Source: a virus
Length of the DNA stretch: 24,107 bases
Direction: 5' to 3' (one strand)
Virus record (IMG/VR): IMGVR_UViG_3300045538_000230
Coordinates: 1-24,107 of that record
Shown: positions 15,599-22,653 of the stretch, piece after piece
Position numbering within the stretch: the stretch's first letter is position 1
How the letters are laid out: each line of letters begins with the position of its first letter
The notes under the pieces: generated by a model
Database searches by the model: none
The model's input: the letters and a program-made list of their open reading frames with translations, nothing else
Told to the model about the DNA's origin: nothing
Program-made: the position numbers and the translations under genes

Positions 15599-16811
15599 TT
15601 TTAAAGTGTGTTAAGGTAAAATTTTTCTTGTTACTTACTGCCTCATAAATCTTTTTTTCTAATCCAAAGTTAGAAAATATCCAATAAATATTGTTTTCTT
15701 GTCGGTCAATAGTAGTCATTCTATCCCTAGACTGCCAGTAGCTTGTTGCCGAAAAATCAATATTCAAAAAAACAAGGCAATCGGCTTTGCTTAATTTTAC
15801 GCCCTCTCGTCCACTAACTATTTGCAAAGCTATATTTCTATTACTATTATTAAAATCTTCCAAATTATCACACAAATCATCATTAAAAACAGCTTTAAGC
15901 ATATCAAATTCCGCTTTGAATTTATAAAATATACCGATTTTCTTGTTTTTGAAATAATCTCTTATAAATTCCGCCTTAGTTTGGTCCACTATGTAAGCCT
16001 TTCCGTTTTCAGTTAAAATCGTTCCGCTACAAAGCTGGTGGCATTTCTGCAACATTTTCGCCCCTGTATCGGCAACTATGTTAGGATTGTCGGAATTTAG
16101 TGTAAGTAATTTATTTTTCCTCAAAGCCTTTAACATTTCGTGAGTACTATCCAACATTTTAACACGTAAAAAATGTTCGTTTATTTTCGATTTAAACCCC
16201 GCTTCTTCTTGTGTGAAGCTAATCATTATTTTGTCTAAATAAGGCTTAATTATGCTATATTTAGCATCTGTATAGTCGTTTACTATTGCATAACCTAACT
16301 GTTTTTGTTTTACGTTTACAAAAACTTTTGCCCACTTGTAAAATGTTGTAAACTCCCTAAATGGCGAAAAATTACTAACTGCAAGTTGGTTAAAAATTTG
16401 GCTGTAACTCTCAGGGCTGGGGGTGCCTGATAAGCAAATTATTGGTGTATTTCCAAATTTAGCTTTAAAATCTTTAGCGTGTTTGCCCATTTTCGGGAAT
16501 GCTCCAAATTTGTGGTGTTCATCACTGATCACTAAATCGAAATTGCCTTGTAATTTTGTTAAACTTTCGGTATTTATAACCTCCAAATCGTATGGAGGTT
16601 TAAATATTCCGTAGTCGTCCAAAATACTGCTAATAGCTTTCTTCTTAGTAATAAATGCAACACGTTTTGCACCGTATAACTTAGCTATGTTTAAAGCTGT
16701 AAGGCTCTTACCTGTCCTGACTGCCATATTCAAATAAACAATTTTGTTTTGTTGCAAGATAGCCAAACCGCGTTGGCTAATATCTTGCTGGTATTCTCTT
16801 AGTTGTATCAT
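15573..16811 (-). CDS. SNF2/DEAD-like superfamily 2 helicase
   Basis: 412 aa, ATG at 16811. Helicase motifs in order: Q-like LREYQQD (4-10), Walker A MAVRTGKS (29-36), motif Ia-like VAFITKKKA, DEHH box LVISDEHHKF (93-102), motif III CLSGTPSPES (126-135). The C-terminal RecA domain has IGIFYKFKAEFDML, then QIVSGREGVKLSKADCLVFL and SATSYWQSRDRMTTIDRQ, with motif VI arginines. Phage SNF2-like helicases of this length are often found with VRR-NUC proteins in replication modules. Role is probably replication fork or recombination DNA remodelling. The gene follows a 45-aa protein and the GTTACAGAT repeat region. Confidence 0.88.
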   Translation of the reverse strand: MIQLREYQQDISQRGLAILQQNKIVYLNMAVRTGKSLTALNIAKLYGAKRVAFITKKKAISSILDDYGIFKPPYDLEVINTESLTKLQGNFDLVISDEHHKFGAFPKMGKHAKDFKAKFGNTPIICLSGTPSPESYSQIFNQLAVSNFSPFREFTTFYKWAKVFVNVKQKQLGYAIVNDYTDAKYSIIKPYLDKIMISFTQEEAGFKSKINEHFLRVKMLDSTHEMLKALRKNKLLTLNSDNPNIVADTGAKMLQKCHQLCSGTILTENGKAYIVDQTKAEFIRDYFKNKKIGIFYKFKAEFDMLKAVFNDDLCDNLEDFNNSNRNIALQIVSGREGVKLSKADCLVFLNIDFSATSYWQSRDRMTTIDRQENNIYWIFSNFGLEKKIYEAVSNKKNFTLTHFKNDFPSKIY

Positions 16812-16838
16812 TGTTTTAATTTTTTTTCCATTACTTTT

Positions 16839-16976
16839 TCATTGATAAATTCTACAATCGGGATAAATAATTATATTTGATTGGTCAATCAATCCGATTT
16901 TATACAGTTGCATAGTATCTTGCATATCAATTTGCCATGCTTCATAATCTTTTTTACTTTTTAAATTATATTCCAT
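16839..16976 (-). CDS. Small hypothetical protein upstream of the helicase
   Basis: 45 aa, ATG at 16976, TGA at 16841-16839, 27 bases before the helicase ATG. It reads MEYNLKSKKDYEAWQIDMQD and then TMQLYKIGLIDQSNIIIYPD. It is acidic and helix-prone with no known motif. The leader before the ATG is A-rich, as is usual for genes of this phylum, and a candidate TAACTTTG -7 element lies at 17049-17042. I do not recognise a family. Confidence 0.5.
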   Translation of the reverse strand: MEYNLKSKKDYEAWQIDMQDTMQLYKIGLIDQSNIIIYPDCRIYQ

Positions 16977-17041
16977 TTTTTTAAATTTAAAATTAAATCA
17001 ACTCTCTTTTGAATTCTCTTTTGTAACTGCTTGAAAATGAA

Positions 17042-17049
17042 CAAAGTTA
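17042..17049 (-). promoter_or_regulatory. Candidate promoter -7 element TAACTTTG for the helicase operon
   Basis: Minus strand 17049-17042 reads TAACTTTG, matching TAnnTTTG, 66 bases before the ATG at 16976. It overlaps the first GTTACAGAT repeat, and two more copies lie directly upstream, so proteins bound to the repeats could block it. No clear -33 TTG. Confidence 0.35.
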
Positions 17050-17319
17050 CAGATAGTTACAGATGTTACAGATTTAAAATTAATCTGTAACCTTGTAACT
17101 CACTGATTTTCTGTAAATTACTAAAAGGTTACAGATGCCACAGATTATTCTGTAATATATATACGAGAGTGTTTTGTTTCGTATATACATTACGCAAATA
17201 TTTTTTTTATATAGCCTTTTTAGAAAACAGCATAAAAATCTGTAATCTGTAACCTTAACACCTAAAACCCTTACCAGCTCTACGATGTAGGCGGTTACAG
17301 ATTTTTTATAATCTGTAAC
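17046..17319. repeat. GTTACAGAT repeat array (candidate replication origin or operator array)
   Basis: Plus-sense GTTACAGAT occurs at 17046, 17056, 17065, 17128 and 17294; the reverse form ATCTGTAAC occurs at 17083, 17245 and 17311, with a partial ATCTGTAA at 17239. Two pairs make hairpins with 10-bp perfect arms (GTTACAGATT/AATCTGTAAC) at 17065-17091 and 17294-17319. A separate 9-bp inverted repeat (TATATACGA/TCGTATATA) lies at 17158-17187, and ACAGA-TTAT-TCTGT at 17140-17153. The region from 16977 to 17382 holds no convincing gene. It sits between helicase and primase-helicase genes, as phage origins often do. Confidence 0.7.
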
Positions 17320-17382
17320 TTTTTGCATCCTTTTTTTCGCTTTTAACATTTTTTTAACTTTATTTTACTTAAATTAACTTAA

Positions 17383-19479
17383 TTACGCTTTTTTCAATGG
17401 GTAAACTCGGGTCGTTTTTCCGTTCATTTTTGCCAATTTTTGCTCAATTTTGAGTTTTTTTAGCACCATTCCTATCCTTTTTGTACTAGTTTTTACCATT
17501 GGATATTCCGATTGTATGGTCAACATTACCTCCGTTGTGGTCATTTGAGCAACTGAAGAAACCCTAAAAAGTTTATTTATAATTTCTTCTTCTGCAATTA
17601 CCTCCTGATTTTTTTCAGTGCATTTATTTAGCATATCAATCTCATGTTTACTTAAAACAAACCCCATTTTATCCTTATCGATTAAATCATAAGCCTTAAA
17701 ATCAAAGTTTTTAATCGTTAAAGGAATTATACGCCTATTTCCTGTCGGGTCATTAATTACCTCATCTTCATTCGATGTACCTCCCAATACTGCCAAACGC
17801 TCTAAATCCTCCGTAACTCTTCCATAAGGCATACGGATAGAAAAAGTTTGTTGGCTGGATAATCGTTTTAATTTGTTAGCATCTTTTTTTGATTTACCGC
17901 CGAATTCATCATCAATAATTAGCAACTTTTTGCACATTAAAATTTCACTATCTTTTCCCTCATCTAAAGTATTATCGGAATAATATTTTCTTAAATCAAC
18001 TGGCAATAAATTACGAAAAAAGTTTGTTTTATTTGTACCCTGTTGCCCTAGTAACACAAGAACCAAAAGCGAATAAGTACCGTGTGCACTTGCGATAATA
18101 CCCAAAAGCCATTTTTTAAGGTAAACATCTAAAAAATCCTCTATAAAAGCGTCCCCTCTATCCGTTAACATAGTGGCTGAATAGTCAAAACATTTTTTAA
18201 GTTTCTCAAATTCGTTATCCGTTTTTAAACCTTTATTCTTTTCAAACCATTGTCTAATTGGGTGGTATGATGTGTGGTTTTCGGGATTTTGAATTAATGT
18301 AAAGATTTTATCTTTACTAATATTATCGTTTATGCTTTCCCATACTTTCACGTAAAAATGTGACAAAATACGGTCGTTCATTAACTCGCCTTGAAACTCA
18401 TAATTTCGTTCAACTTCATTAAATTTAATATCTTCAAGTTTGATTAAATCCGAAATAAGTTGAATTTCTGTTTGTTCATCTTCATTTTTAGTCGCAATTA
18501 AAAGCTGGTCGATAATTTTGTCCGCGTTTTCAATACCTAGTTTTTTAGCATCTTCTTTCGGTTTTTTGGAATGTTTAATTAATTGCTCTAAACGTGCTGT
18601 TTTTTGGCTTTTAATATTTATACCAGCTTCCTTTAATTTAAAATAAAGCGTTTTAATAGTAACACCTTGTTTACCTCTAGTTACTGCCCTTTGATAATCG
18701 TTGGAAGCTTTTTTTGGTTCGTATTTAGAGGATGCTTTACAAAGAGTATGAAAATAATGTTCTCCACCAGCGCCAAATTCACTAGATAAAGCAAAAGCAA
18801 GATTTAAATAATCTTCGTAATCATCGAATAGATTTAACCCTGATGCTTCATTAATTGCATTAGCCAAATCTTCTTCAATGGTTATACGTGGTGCGCTGAA
18901 TTTATCAAACTTTTTATTAAATGTTTTTTGTTCGCGCGTGTATCTCTCGGAATAAACCTTTGCATTTTCGTTTAGGTATAAATCAGGGTCGTAGCTTACA
19001 TAACAAAGCCTTGTAATATCGGAACACTGAATGTCGATTAAAATATTATAGTGCTTAAGGTAGTAAATTTTCAAACTATCAAAAATTTCTTTGTGTTCAA
19101 TAGTCTTATCAATTCGAACTAATACCTTAAATCCACCATTACCCGAGATGCTATCAAATAAAGCATAAGTGTATGGGTCTTTTTCTACGCTATCTCGATT
19201 GACAATAGTCATATCTTGATCTTTTGCATCGACATCGATTTGCATTATACCTGTTTTCTCAATAAAAGCATCTTTACTTCTTTTTTCCGAAAACAAAGCA
19301 GAAAGTGTTACGGCTGGGATAACAGCATCCTTTTTTTTGTCAATTTTTTTATTTCTAACATCCAATACAATATCTTGCCATTCTCCATTTTTTACACCCT
19401 CCAAAAAGGATTGTAAACCTAGAACCTTTGTGGCTTTGACTTGTTTAACATTGCTATAATAGCTAAGTTTAATATCCAT
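17383..19479 (-). CDS. BT4734-like primase / VirE-type helicase fusion (replication protein)
   Basis: 698 aa, ATG at 19479. N-terminal BT4734-like domain (about 15-175) with archaeo-eukaryotic-primase-like features: IMQIDVDAKD (D82, D84), SISGNGGFKVLVRID (110-124), and ITRLCYVSYDPD (155-166). A linker domain follows (~200-300; LNLFDDYEDYLNLAFALSSE). The C-terminal VirE/D5-like SF3 ATPase has Walker A GQQGTNKT (478-485), Walker B LLIIDDEF (519-526), RLAVLGGTSNEDE (561-573) and TGNRRIIPL (579-587), probably the arginine finger region. This is the widespread Bacteroidota phage and mobile element replication protein; it likely primes and unwinds at the origin. The GTTACAGAT array follows its stop. 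The 42-aa RHH-like gene precedes it by 3 bases, so the two are co-transcribed. Confidence 0.9.
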   Translation of the reverse strand: MDIKLSYYSNVKQVKATKVLGLQSFLEGVKNGEWQDIVLDVRNKKIDKKKDAVIPAVTLSALFSEKRSKDAFIEKTGIMQIDVDAKDQDMTIVNRDSVEKDPYTYALFDSISGNGGFKVLVRIDKTIEHKEIFDSLKIYYLKHYNILIDIQCSDITRLCYVSYDPDLYLNENAKVYSERYTREQKTFNKKFDKFSAPRITIEEDLANAINEASGLNLFDDYEDYLNLAFALSSEFGAGGEHYFHTLCKASSKYEPKKASNDYQRAVTRGKQGVTIKTLYFKLKEAGINIKSQKTARLEQLIKHSKKPKEDAKKLGIENADKIIDQLLIATKNEDEQTEIQLISDLIKLEDIKFNEVERNYEFQGELMNDRILSHFYVKVWESINDNISKDKIFTLIQNPENHTSYHPIRQWFEKNKGLKTDNEFEKLKKCFDYSATMLTDRGDAFIEDFLDVYLKKWLLGIIASAHGTYSLLVLVLLGQQGTNKTNFFRNLLPVDLRKYYSDNTLDEGKDSEILMCKKLLIIDDEFGGKSKKDANKLKRLSSQQTFSIRMPYGRVTEDLERLAVLGGTSNEDEVINDPTGNRRIIPLTIKNFDFKAYDLIDKDKMGFVLSKHEIDMLNKCTEKNQEVIAEEEIINKLFRVSSVAQMTTTEVMLTIQSEYPMVKTSTKRIGMVLKKLKIEQKLAKMNGKTTRVYPLKKA

Positions 19480-19482
19480 AAA

Positions 19483-19611
19483 TTATAATTTATTAATAAG
19501 GTAAGTAATTAAAGCGCTTAGATTATCTTTACCTAAAATCTCTTTAGATTTTTCTTTGGCTTTTTTCTTAATTACAGGGTCGATGTAAATCGTAGTCATT
19601 TTTTTGCTCAT
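19483..19611 (-). CDS. Small ribbon-helix-helix-like protein
   Basis: 42 aa, ATG at 19611 (MSKKMTTIYIDPVIKKKAKE), stop TAA at 19485-19483, three bases before the primase-helicase ATG. The pattern of a short strand (TTIYIDP), helix (IKKKAKEKSKEIL), turn and second helix (LSALITYLINKL) fits an RHH DNA-binding protein (Arc/MetJ/CopG-like). It is a good candidate for an autoregulator of the divergent control region directly upstream. A TATATTTG -7 box lies 23 bases upstream. Size and function are inferred from the pattern only. Confidence 0.65.
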   Translation of the reverse strand: MSKKMTTIYIDPVIKKKAKEKSKEILGKDNLSALITYLINKL

Positions 19612-19633
19612 ATCAATAATTTTAAAGTTTATG

Positions 19634-19641
19634 CAAATATA
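19634..19641 (-). promoter_or_regulatory. Leftward promoter -7 element TATATTTG
   Basis: Minus strand 19641-19634 reads TATATTTG, 23 bases before the RHH-like ATG at 19611, followed by an A-rich leader. Upstream DNA is almost pure A/T; the -33 element is unclear. It should drive the RHH-like and primase-helicase genes. Confidence 0.55.
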
Positions 19642-19702
19642 AGTATAATATATTTATATATAACATAGTTTACCTTATTTAAAACAATTCTAAATAAGCA
19701 AC

Positions 19703-19719
19703 GTTAATAAGTTATTAAC
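19703..19719. promoter_or_regulatory. Palindromic operator candidate between the divergent arms
   Basis: GTTAATAAGTTATTAAC is a perfect 8-1-8 palindrome, followed by two TTAACACT direct repeats at 19715-19722 and 19725-19732 (10-bp period, one helical turn). It lies about 60 bp from the leftward -7 box and about 45 bp from the rightward one. Confidence 0.5.
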
Positions 19720-19739
19720 ACTCATTAACACTTTTACTA

Positions 19740-19769
19740 TTGCAGAATACAAATTAGTTTGTATCTTTG
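19740..19769 (+). promoter_or_regulatory. Early rightward promoter P1 with TACAAA-N4-TTTGTA operator
   Basis: TTG at 19740-19742, a 19-base spacer, and TATCTTTG at 19762-19769 match the Bacteroidota TTG-N17-23-TAnnTTTG promoter. The palindrome TACAAATTAGTTTGTA (19748-19763) fills the spacer and overlaps the -7 box. The leader then reads GAAACAATTAAAC before the ATG at 19793. Confidence 0.75.
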
Positions 19770-19792
19770 TGAAACAATTAAACAATTATAGT

Positions 19793-20188
19793 ATGAAAAC
19801 AGAAATCAAGATTACAGACCACTTAAAGCGCGAACATTTAGTAAGCTTTAATTTTACAGTAAGAACAAACGGCTTTCAAAGTTGGAAGATTTACGCCGAT
19901 GTAAGGTGTAATGGCGAACGTATAAGCTTTGAATATTTGGAGGGAAAAGAAACCATTGAAATGCTTATGAGTTCAAACCATAAGGTAGAATTTTTAGCAC
20001 ACAATTTGCCCGAAAAGTACCACCAATTAATCTACTCTTGGTTAAGCGATTTTCCGCGTTGGCACGTAATCGATGCAATCAGCAAGGAAGTGCTAACAGA
20101 AGAGCGCACCTACTCACAAGCTGAGGACATGGCAGAGAGTTTTTATTTTGTTGAAAATGTTAAAATAGTTGACACATGGAACTTATAA
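19793..20188 (+). CDS. Hypothetical early protein
   Basis: 131 aa from the ATG at 19793 (MKTEIKITDHLKREHLVSFN). A longer frame would begin at a GTG that overlaps the promoter -7 box and is rejected. The protein has alternating strands (FNFTVRTNGFQSWKIYADVR), then HNLPEKYHQLIYSWLSDFPR and a C-terminal FVENVKIVDTWNL. I do not recognise a family and see no catalytic motif. It is the first gene after the early promoter P1 and overlaps the DnaA-like gene by 13 bases, so it likely serves in early replication or host takeover. Confidence 0.65.
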   Translation: MKTEIKITDHLKREHLVSFNFTVRTNGFQSWKIYADVRCNGERISFEYLEGKETIEMLMSSNHKVEFLAHNLPEKYHQLIYSWLSDFPRWHVIDAISKEVLTEERTYSQAEDMAESFYFVENVKIVDTWNL

Positions 20189-20499
20189 GTCCACAAATGT
20201 ACGTAGGTCTAAAATTTAAGCCTAAGTACAACCATTTAGCGCACATTATGAACGTAGTTTGCCACTCCTTGAAACTAAATAAAAAGGAAGTAATGGGAAA
20301 AACAAGATTTGAACATTTAGTACGTGCAAGGCAAATTTACTGTTATGTTGCAAGGCAAAATGGATTTACTTTTGATGTAATTGGTAAGTATATTAAACGC
20401 GACCATGCAACCGTTATTTATGGCTGCAAACTTGTAAAAAATAGACAATTTGACTTCAAAATGTTAGATGATTTTAACAAAGTAATAGAAAACTTATGA
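20176..20499 (+). CDS. Stand-alone DnaA domain IV-like DNA-binding protein
   Basis: 107 aa, ATG at 20176. It matches the C-terminal DNA-binding domain of DnaA: VVCHSLKLNKKEVMGKTRFE (27-46), a helix with LVRARQIYCYVARQNGFTFD, the helix-turn-helix IGKYIKRDHATVIYGC, and the DnaA signature DHATVIYG at 76-83 (bacterial DnaA has DHTTVLYA). The AAA+ ATPase and domains I-II are absent, so it can bind DnaA-box-like DNA but not form the initiator filament by itself. It could mark the phage origin, recruit host DnaA, or compete with it. The stop overlaps the start of the YqaJ gene by four bases (ATGA). Confidence 0.88.
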   Translation: MELISPQMYVGLKFKPKYNHLAHIMNVVCHSLKLNKKEVMGKTRFEHLVRARQIYCYVARQNGFTFDVIGKYIKRDHATVIYGCKLVKNRQFDFKMLDDFNKVIENL

Positions 20500-21155
20500 G
20501 AATTTACACAGACATCGAGCAAGGCACACCCGAATGGTTAGACTTGCGCAAAGGAATAATTACCAGCACAGTAGTTAAAAGCCTTATTACACCAACGTTT
20601 AAAATAGCTGAAAACGACAAAACGCGCAAAGCAATATGGAAGTTAGCTAGTGAAAGGATTACCGGACATTTAGAAGATAGCTTTTATTCATCCGATATGG
20701 AGCGCGGACATTTTGAAGAGCCATTGGCACGTGACTTATACGGTGGCGCGGTGGAAGTCGGATTTATAACTAACAAAATCGGCGGTGTTACTGTTGGATA
20801 TTCGCCTGACGGACTAGTTGGCGAAAATGGACTAATAGAAATTAAGAGCGCAAAACAATCTATACAGGTGGAGCGAATAGTTAGCGGAATAGTACCAGTT
20901 GAACATTTGCCACAAATCCACTACGGTATGTTAGTGAGTGGTCGTGACTGGTGTGACTTCATATCTTACAGCAACGGAATGCCCATGCAAGTTATCCGCG
21001 TCGAAAAGGACTTAAAAATACAGGATGTATTAATTGAAGCGGTGCAAATTGCTGAAACGAAAATACAAAATGTAATAGCCGAATTTCACGAAAAAAGCCA
21101 AGGATTTAAACTTGCTCCGCGTGTGGCGGTGGTATCGGATGAGATAAATTTATAA
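20496..21155 (+). CDS. YqaJ-type (lambda exonuclease family) recombinase nuclease
   Basis: 219 aa, ATG at 20496 overlapping the upstream stop (ATGA). Motifs of the YqaJ/lambda-exo fold: GTPEWLDLRKGIITSTVV (10-27), GHFEEPLARDLY (71-82, Glu), YSPDGLVG with Asp105, LIEIKSAK with Glu115 and Lys117, HLPQIHYGMLVSGRDWCDFI (137-156, Gln140). It is a 5'-3' dsDNA exonuclease that makes 3' overhangs for single-strand annealing. In a typical module it is paired with an annealase; none is recognised by sequence here, but the 181-aa, 259-aa and SSB-like proteins in the next operon are candidates for the partner role. Confidence 0.9.
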   Translation: MRIYTDIEQGTPEWLDLRKGIITSTVVKSLITPTFKIAENDKTRKAIWKLASERITGHLEDSFYSSDMERGHFEEPLARDLYGGAVEVGFITNKIGGVTVGYSPDGLVGENGLIEIKSAKQSIQVERIVSGIVPVEHLPQIHYGMLVSGRDWCDFISYSNGMPMQVIRVEKDLKIQDVLIEAVQIAETKIQNVIAEFHEKSQGFKLAPRVAVVSDEINL

Positions 21156-21278
21156 TGTAAAGACATTCAAAATGTTGGCAGAAGGGAGGAGGGAAGATAC
21201 AACTGACGAGTTAAGTAATATCATGCCCTTACTCACTGCCTTTATTTCAATATCGGTAATATTAACTTACATTAACTT

Positions 21279-21307
21279 TTGCATATACAAACTTATTTGT
21301 ATATTTG
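21279..21307 (+). promoter_or_regulatory. Early rightward promoter P2 with TACAAA-N4-TTTGTA operator
   Basis: TTG at 21279-21281, an 18-base spacer, and TATATTTG at 21300-21307. The palindrome TACAAACTTATTTGTA (21286-21301) fills the spacer and overlaps the -7 box. The leader again contains AAACAATTAAA before the ATG at 21337. Confidence 0.78.
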
Positions 21308-21336
21308 CACTTATAAACAATTAAATATTTTAAATT

Positions 21337-21882
21337 ATGGAAAATTTAGATTTAAGAAAAACCATTTTGCCTAAAAGCGATCAGCTGAATGCGGACGATT
21401 TAATAGGCACAACGAAAACAATTAAAATCAGGGATATTAAGCTTACAGACGACCCAGCGCAAAGTGTAAGTATTTACTTTGAGGGCGACGAAAACAAGCC
21501 TTATAAACCTTGTAAATCAATGCGCAGATTATTGGTTACAATTTGGGGGGCAAATGGGAGCGAATACATAGGCAGAAGCCTTACATTGTACCGAGATGAA
21601 AAAGTAAGCTTCGGAGGTGCTCAAGTTGGTGGAATTAGAATTTCCCACGCTTCCAATATCACAGAAACAAAAATAGTGAGTTTAACAACTGCAAAAGCAA
21701 AACGAACACCTTACAAGGTCGAACCATTAAAAGTCGCTGAAATGGAAGAATTAACACTAACACACGCGTTATTTAACAACATTAAAGACGCGCTAAAAAA
21801 AGGCACTCGAACAATAGAGCAAATCCAATCAAAATTTAAAATTAGTGAAGAAATCTTAAAATTATTAACAGATGAAAATTAG
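21337..21882 (+). CDS. Conserved phage replication/recombination-module protein, function unknown
   Basis: 181 aa, ATG at 21337. Sequence starts MENLDLRKTILPKSDQLNAD and contains KPYKPCKSMRRLLVTIWG (54-71), GRSLTLYRDEKVSFGG and VGGIRISHAS, followed by KRTPYKVEPL and a helical C-terminus. I recognise this arrangement from a conserved family in many phages, usually next to YqaJ-type exonucleases and annotated as hypothetical. The pattern suggests an OB-like beta core that could bind single-stranded DNA; this is inference. It is the first gene of the P2 operon and overlaps the next gene by 11 bases. Confidence 0.7.
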   Translation: MENLDLRKTILPKSDQLNADDLIGTTKTIKIRDIKLTDDPAQSVSIYFEGDENKPYKPCKSMRRLLVTIWGANGSEYIGRSLTLYRDEKVSFGGAQVGGIRISHASNITETKIVSLTTAKAKRTPYKVEPLKVAEMEELTLTHALFNNIKDALKKGTRTIEQIQSKFKISEEILKLLTDEN

Positions 21883-22651
21883 CGAATTAAAACAGCCTTA
21901 TAGACGCATGGCGGAGTATTTGGCGGATAAAAAGATAGTTCAAAACTCTAGTTACGGTATTTATAACTTCTTTACTAGGGGAGGGGTTATGGATTTATTT
22001 TGTAATTCAGTAGATAAAGGAAGCCACCCCGAAATAACAGAGGAGATAAAAAGACATTTCCCCTCTGACTTTGATTTTTCGGGGGAGGATGGTAAAAATG
22101 TAAATCAGAATTTTAGGTATATATCAAATACTATGTTACTGGATGATATATTACCTTTAGTTTTCAATAAAATAGGCAGTTTAAATAGTAGTGAATTCAA
22201 CGAATGGTTTAATTCTGACTTTCTTCGTTTTTTGTTTGATAAAAAACATTTTATTGATAAAAATAATAACGAACTTTACACCCAACTCGCAAAAAATGGT
22301 AGATTTGATGAGTTACCTGATACGTGTGAGTTTTTAGAAGCGGTGGAGTTGGAGGTTTGGGATAATGAATTATCGAGAGATTTTCGTAAAATTACAGGTA
22401 AATTCAAAGGTAATTATATGGATATTCATTGTATTGGATGGAAATTCGCCCAACTACCCACCAAAAAAATAGACTTTTCGCAGTTCAAAGCTGGGGATGT
22501 TGTGGAGGTGGAGGAAGAAAATTTATTTTATGGTCAACTGTGCGGAATGGATGATTATCTAATATTTATAACTTTTGGAATTTGTGAAAATGCCGAATTA
22601 ACAAAGTGCATAGAAAAAGAAAAAATAAAATCAATAACTAAAATCAAATAA
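21872..22651 (+). CDS. Hypothetical early protein
   Basis: 259 aa, ATG at 21872, overlapping the previous gene. It has mostly helical N-terminal and middle parts (NSSYGIYNFFTRGGVMDLFC; SSEFNEWFNSDFLRFLFDKK) and a C-terminal beta-rich domain (MDIHCIGWKFAQLPTKKIDF; FKAGDVVEVEEENLFYGQLC). No catalytic motif, signal peptide or membrane segment is seen. It lies between the conserved module protein and the SSB-like protein, so a role in DNA recombination or replication is likely, but I do not recognise the family. Confidence 0.65.
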   Translation: MKISELKQPYRRMAEYLADKKIVQNSSYGIYNFFTRGGVMDLFCNSVDKGSHPEITEEIKRHFPSDFDFSGEDGKNVNQNFRYISNTMLLDDILPLVFNKIGSLNSSEFNEWFNSDFLRFLFDKKHFIDKNNNELYTQLAKNGRFDELPDTCEFLEAVELEVWDNELSRDFRKITGKFKGNYMDIHCIGWKFAQLPTKKIDFSQFKAGDVVEVEEENLFYGQLCGMDDYLIFITFGICENAELTKCIEKEKIKSITKIK

Positions 22652-22653
22652 AA

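Noticed and set aside
17046-17319. CRISPR-like array
   Set aside because: Repeats are 9 bp, in both orientations and with irregular spacing, and there are no Cas genes; iteron or operator sites fit better.
17080-17349. An 89-aa minus-strand ORF across the GTTACAGAT region
   Set aside because: Its sequence is largely the translated repeats (three in-frame KVTD copies) plus Cys/Tyr/Ile-rich noise from hairpin DNA. It resembles no known protein, and the repeats and hairpins explain the DNA better. The in-frame phase of all three copies keeps a small doubt.
21172-21324. 50-aa plus-strand ORF (MLAEGRREDTTDELSNIMPL...) between YqaJ and P2
   Set aside because: It runs through the P2 promoter and operator and ends in the conserved leader, with a hydrophobic tail made by the AT-rich promoter DNA. 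The 181-bp gap is better read as the P2 control region.
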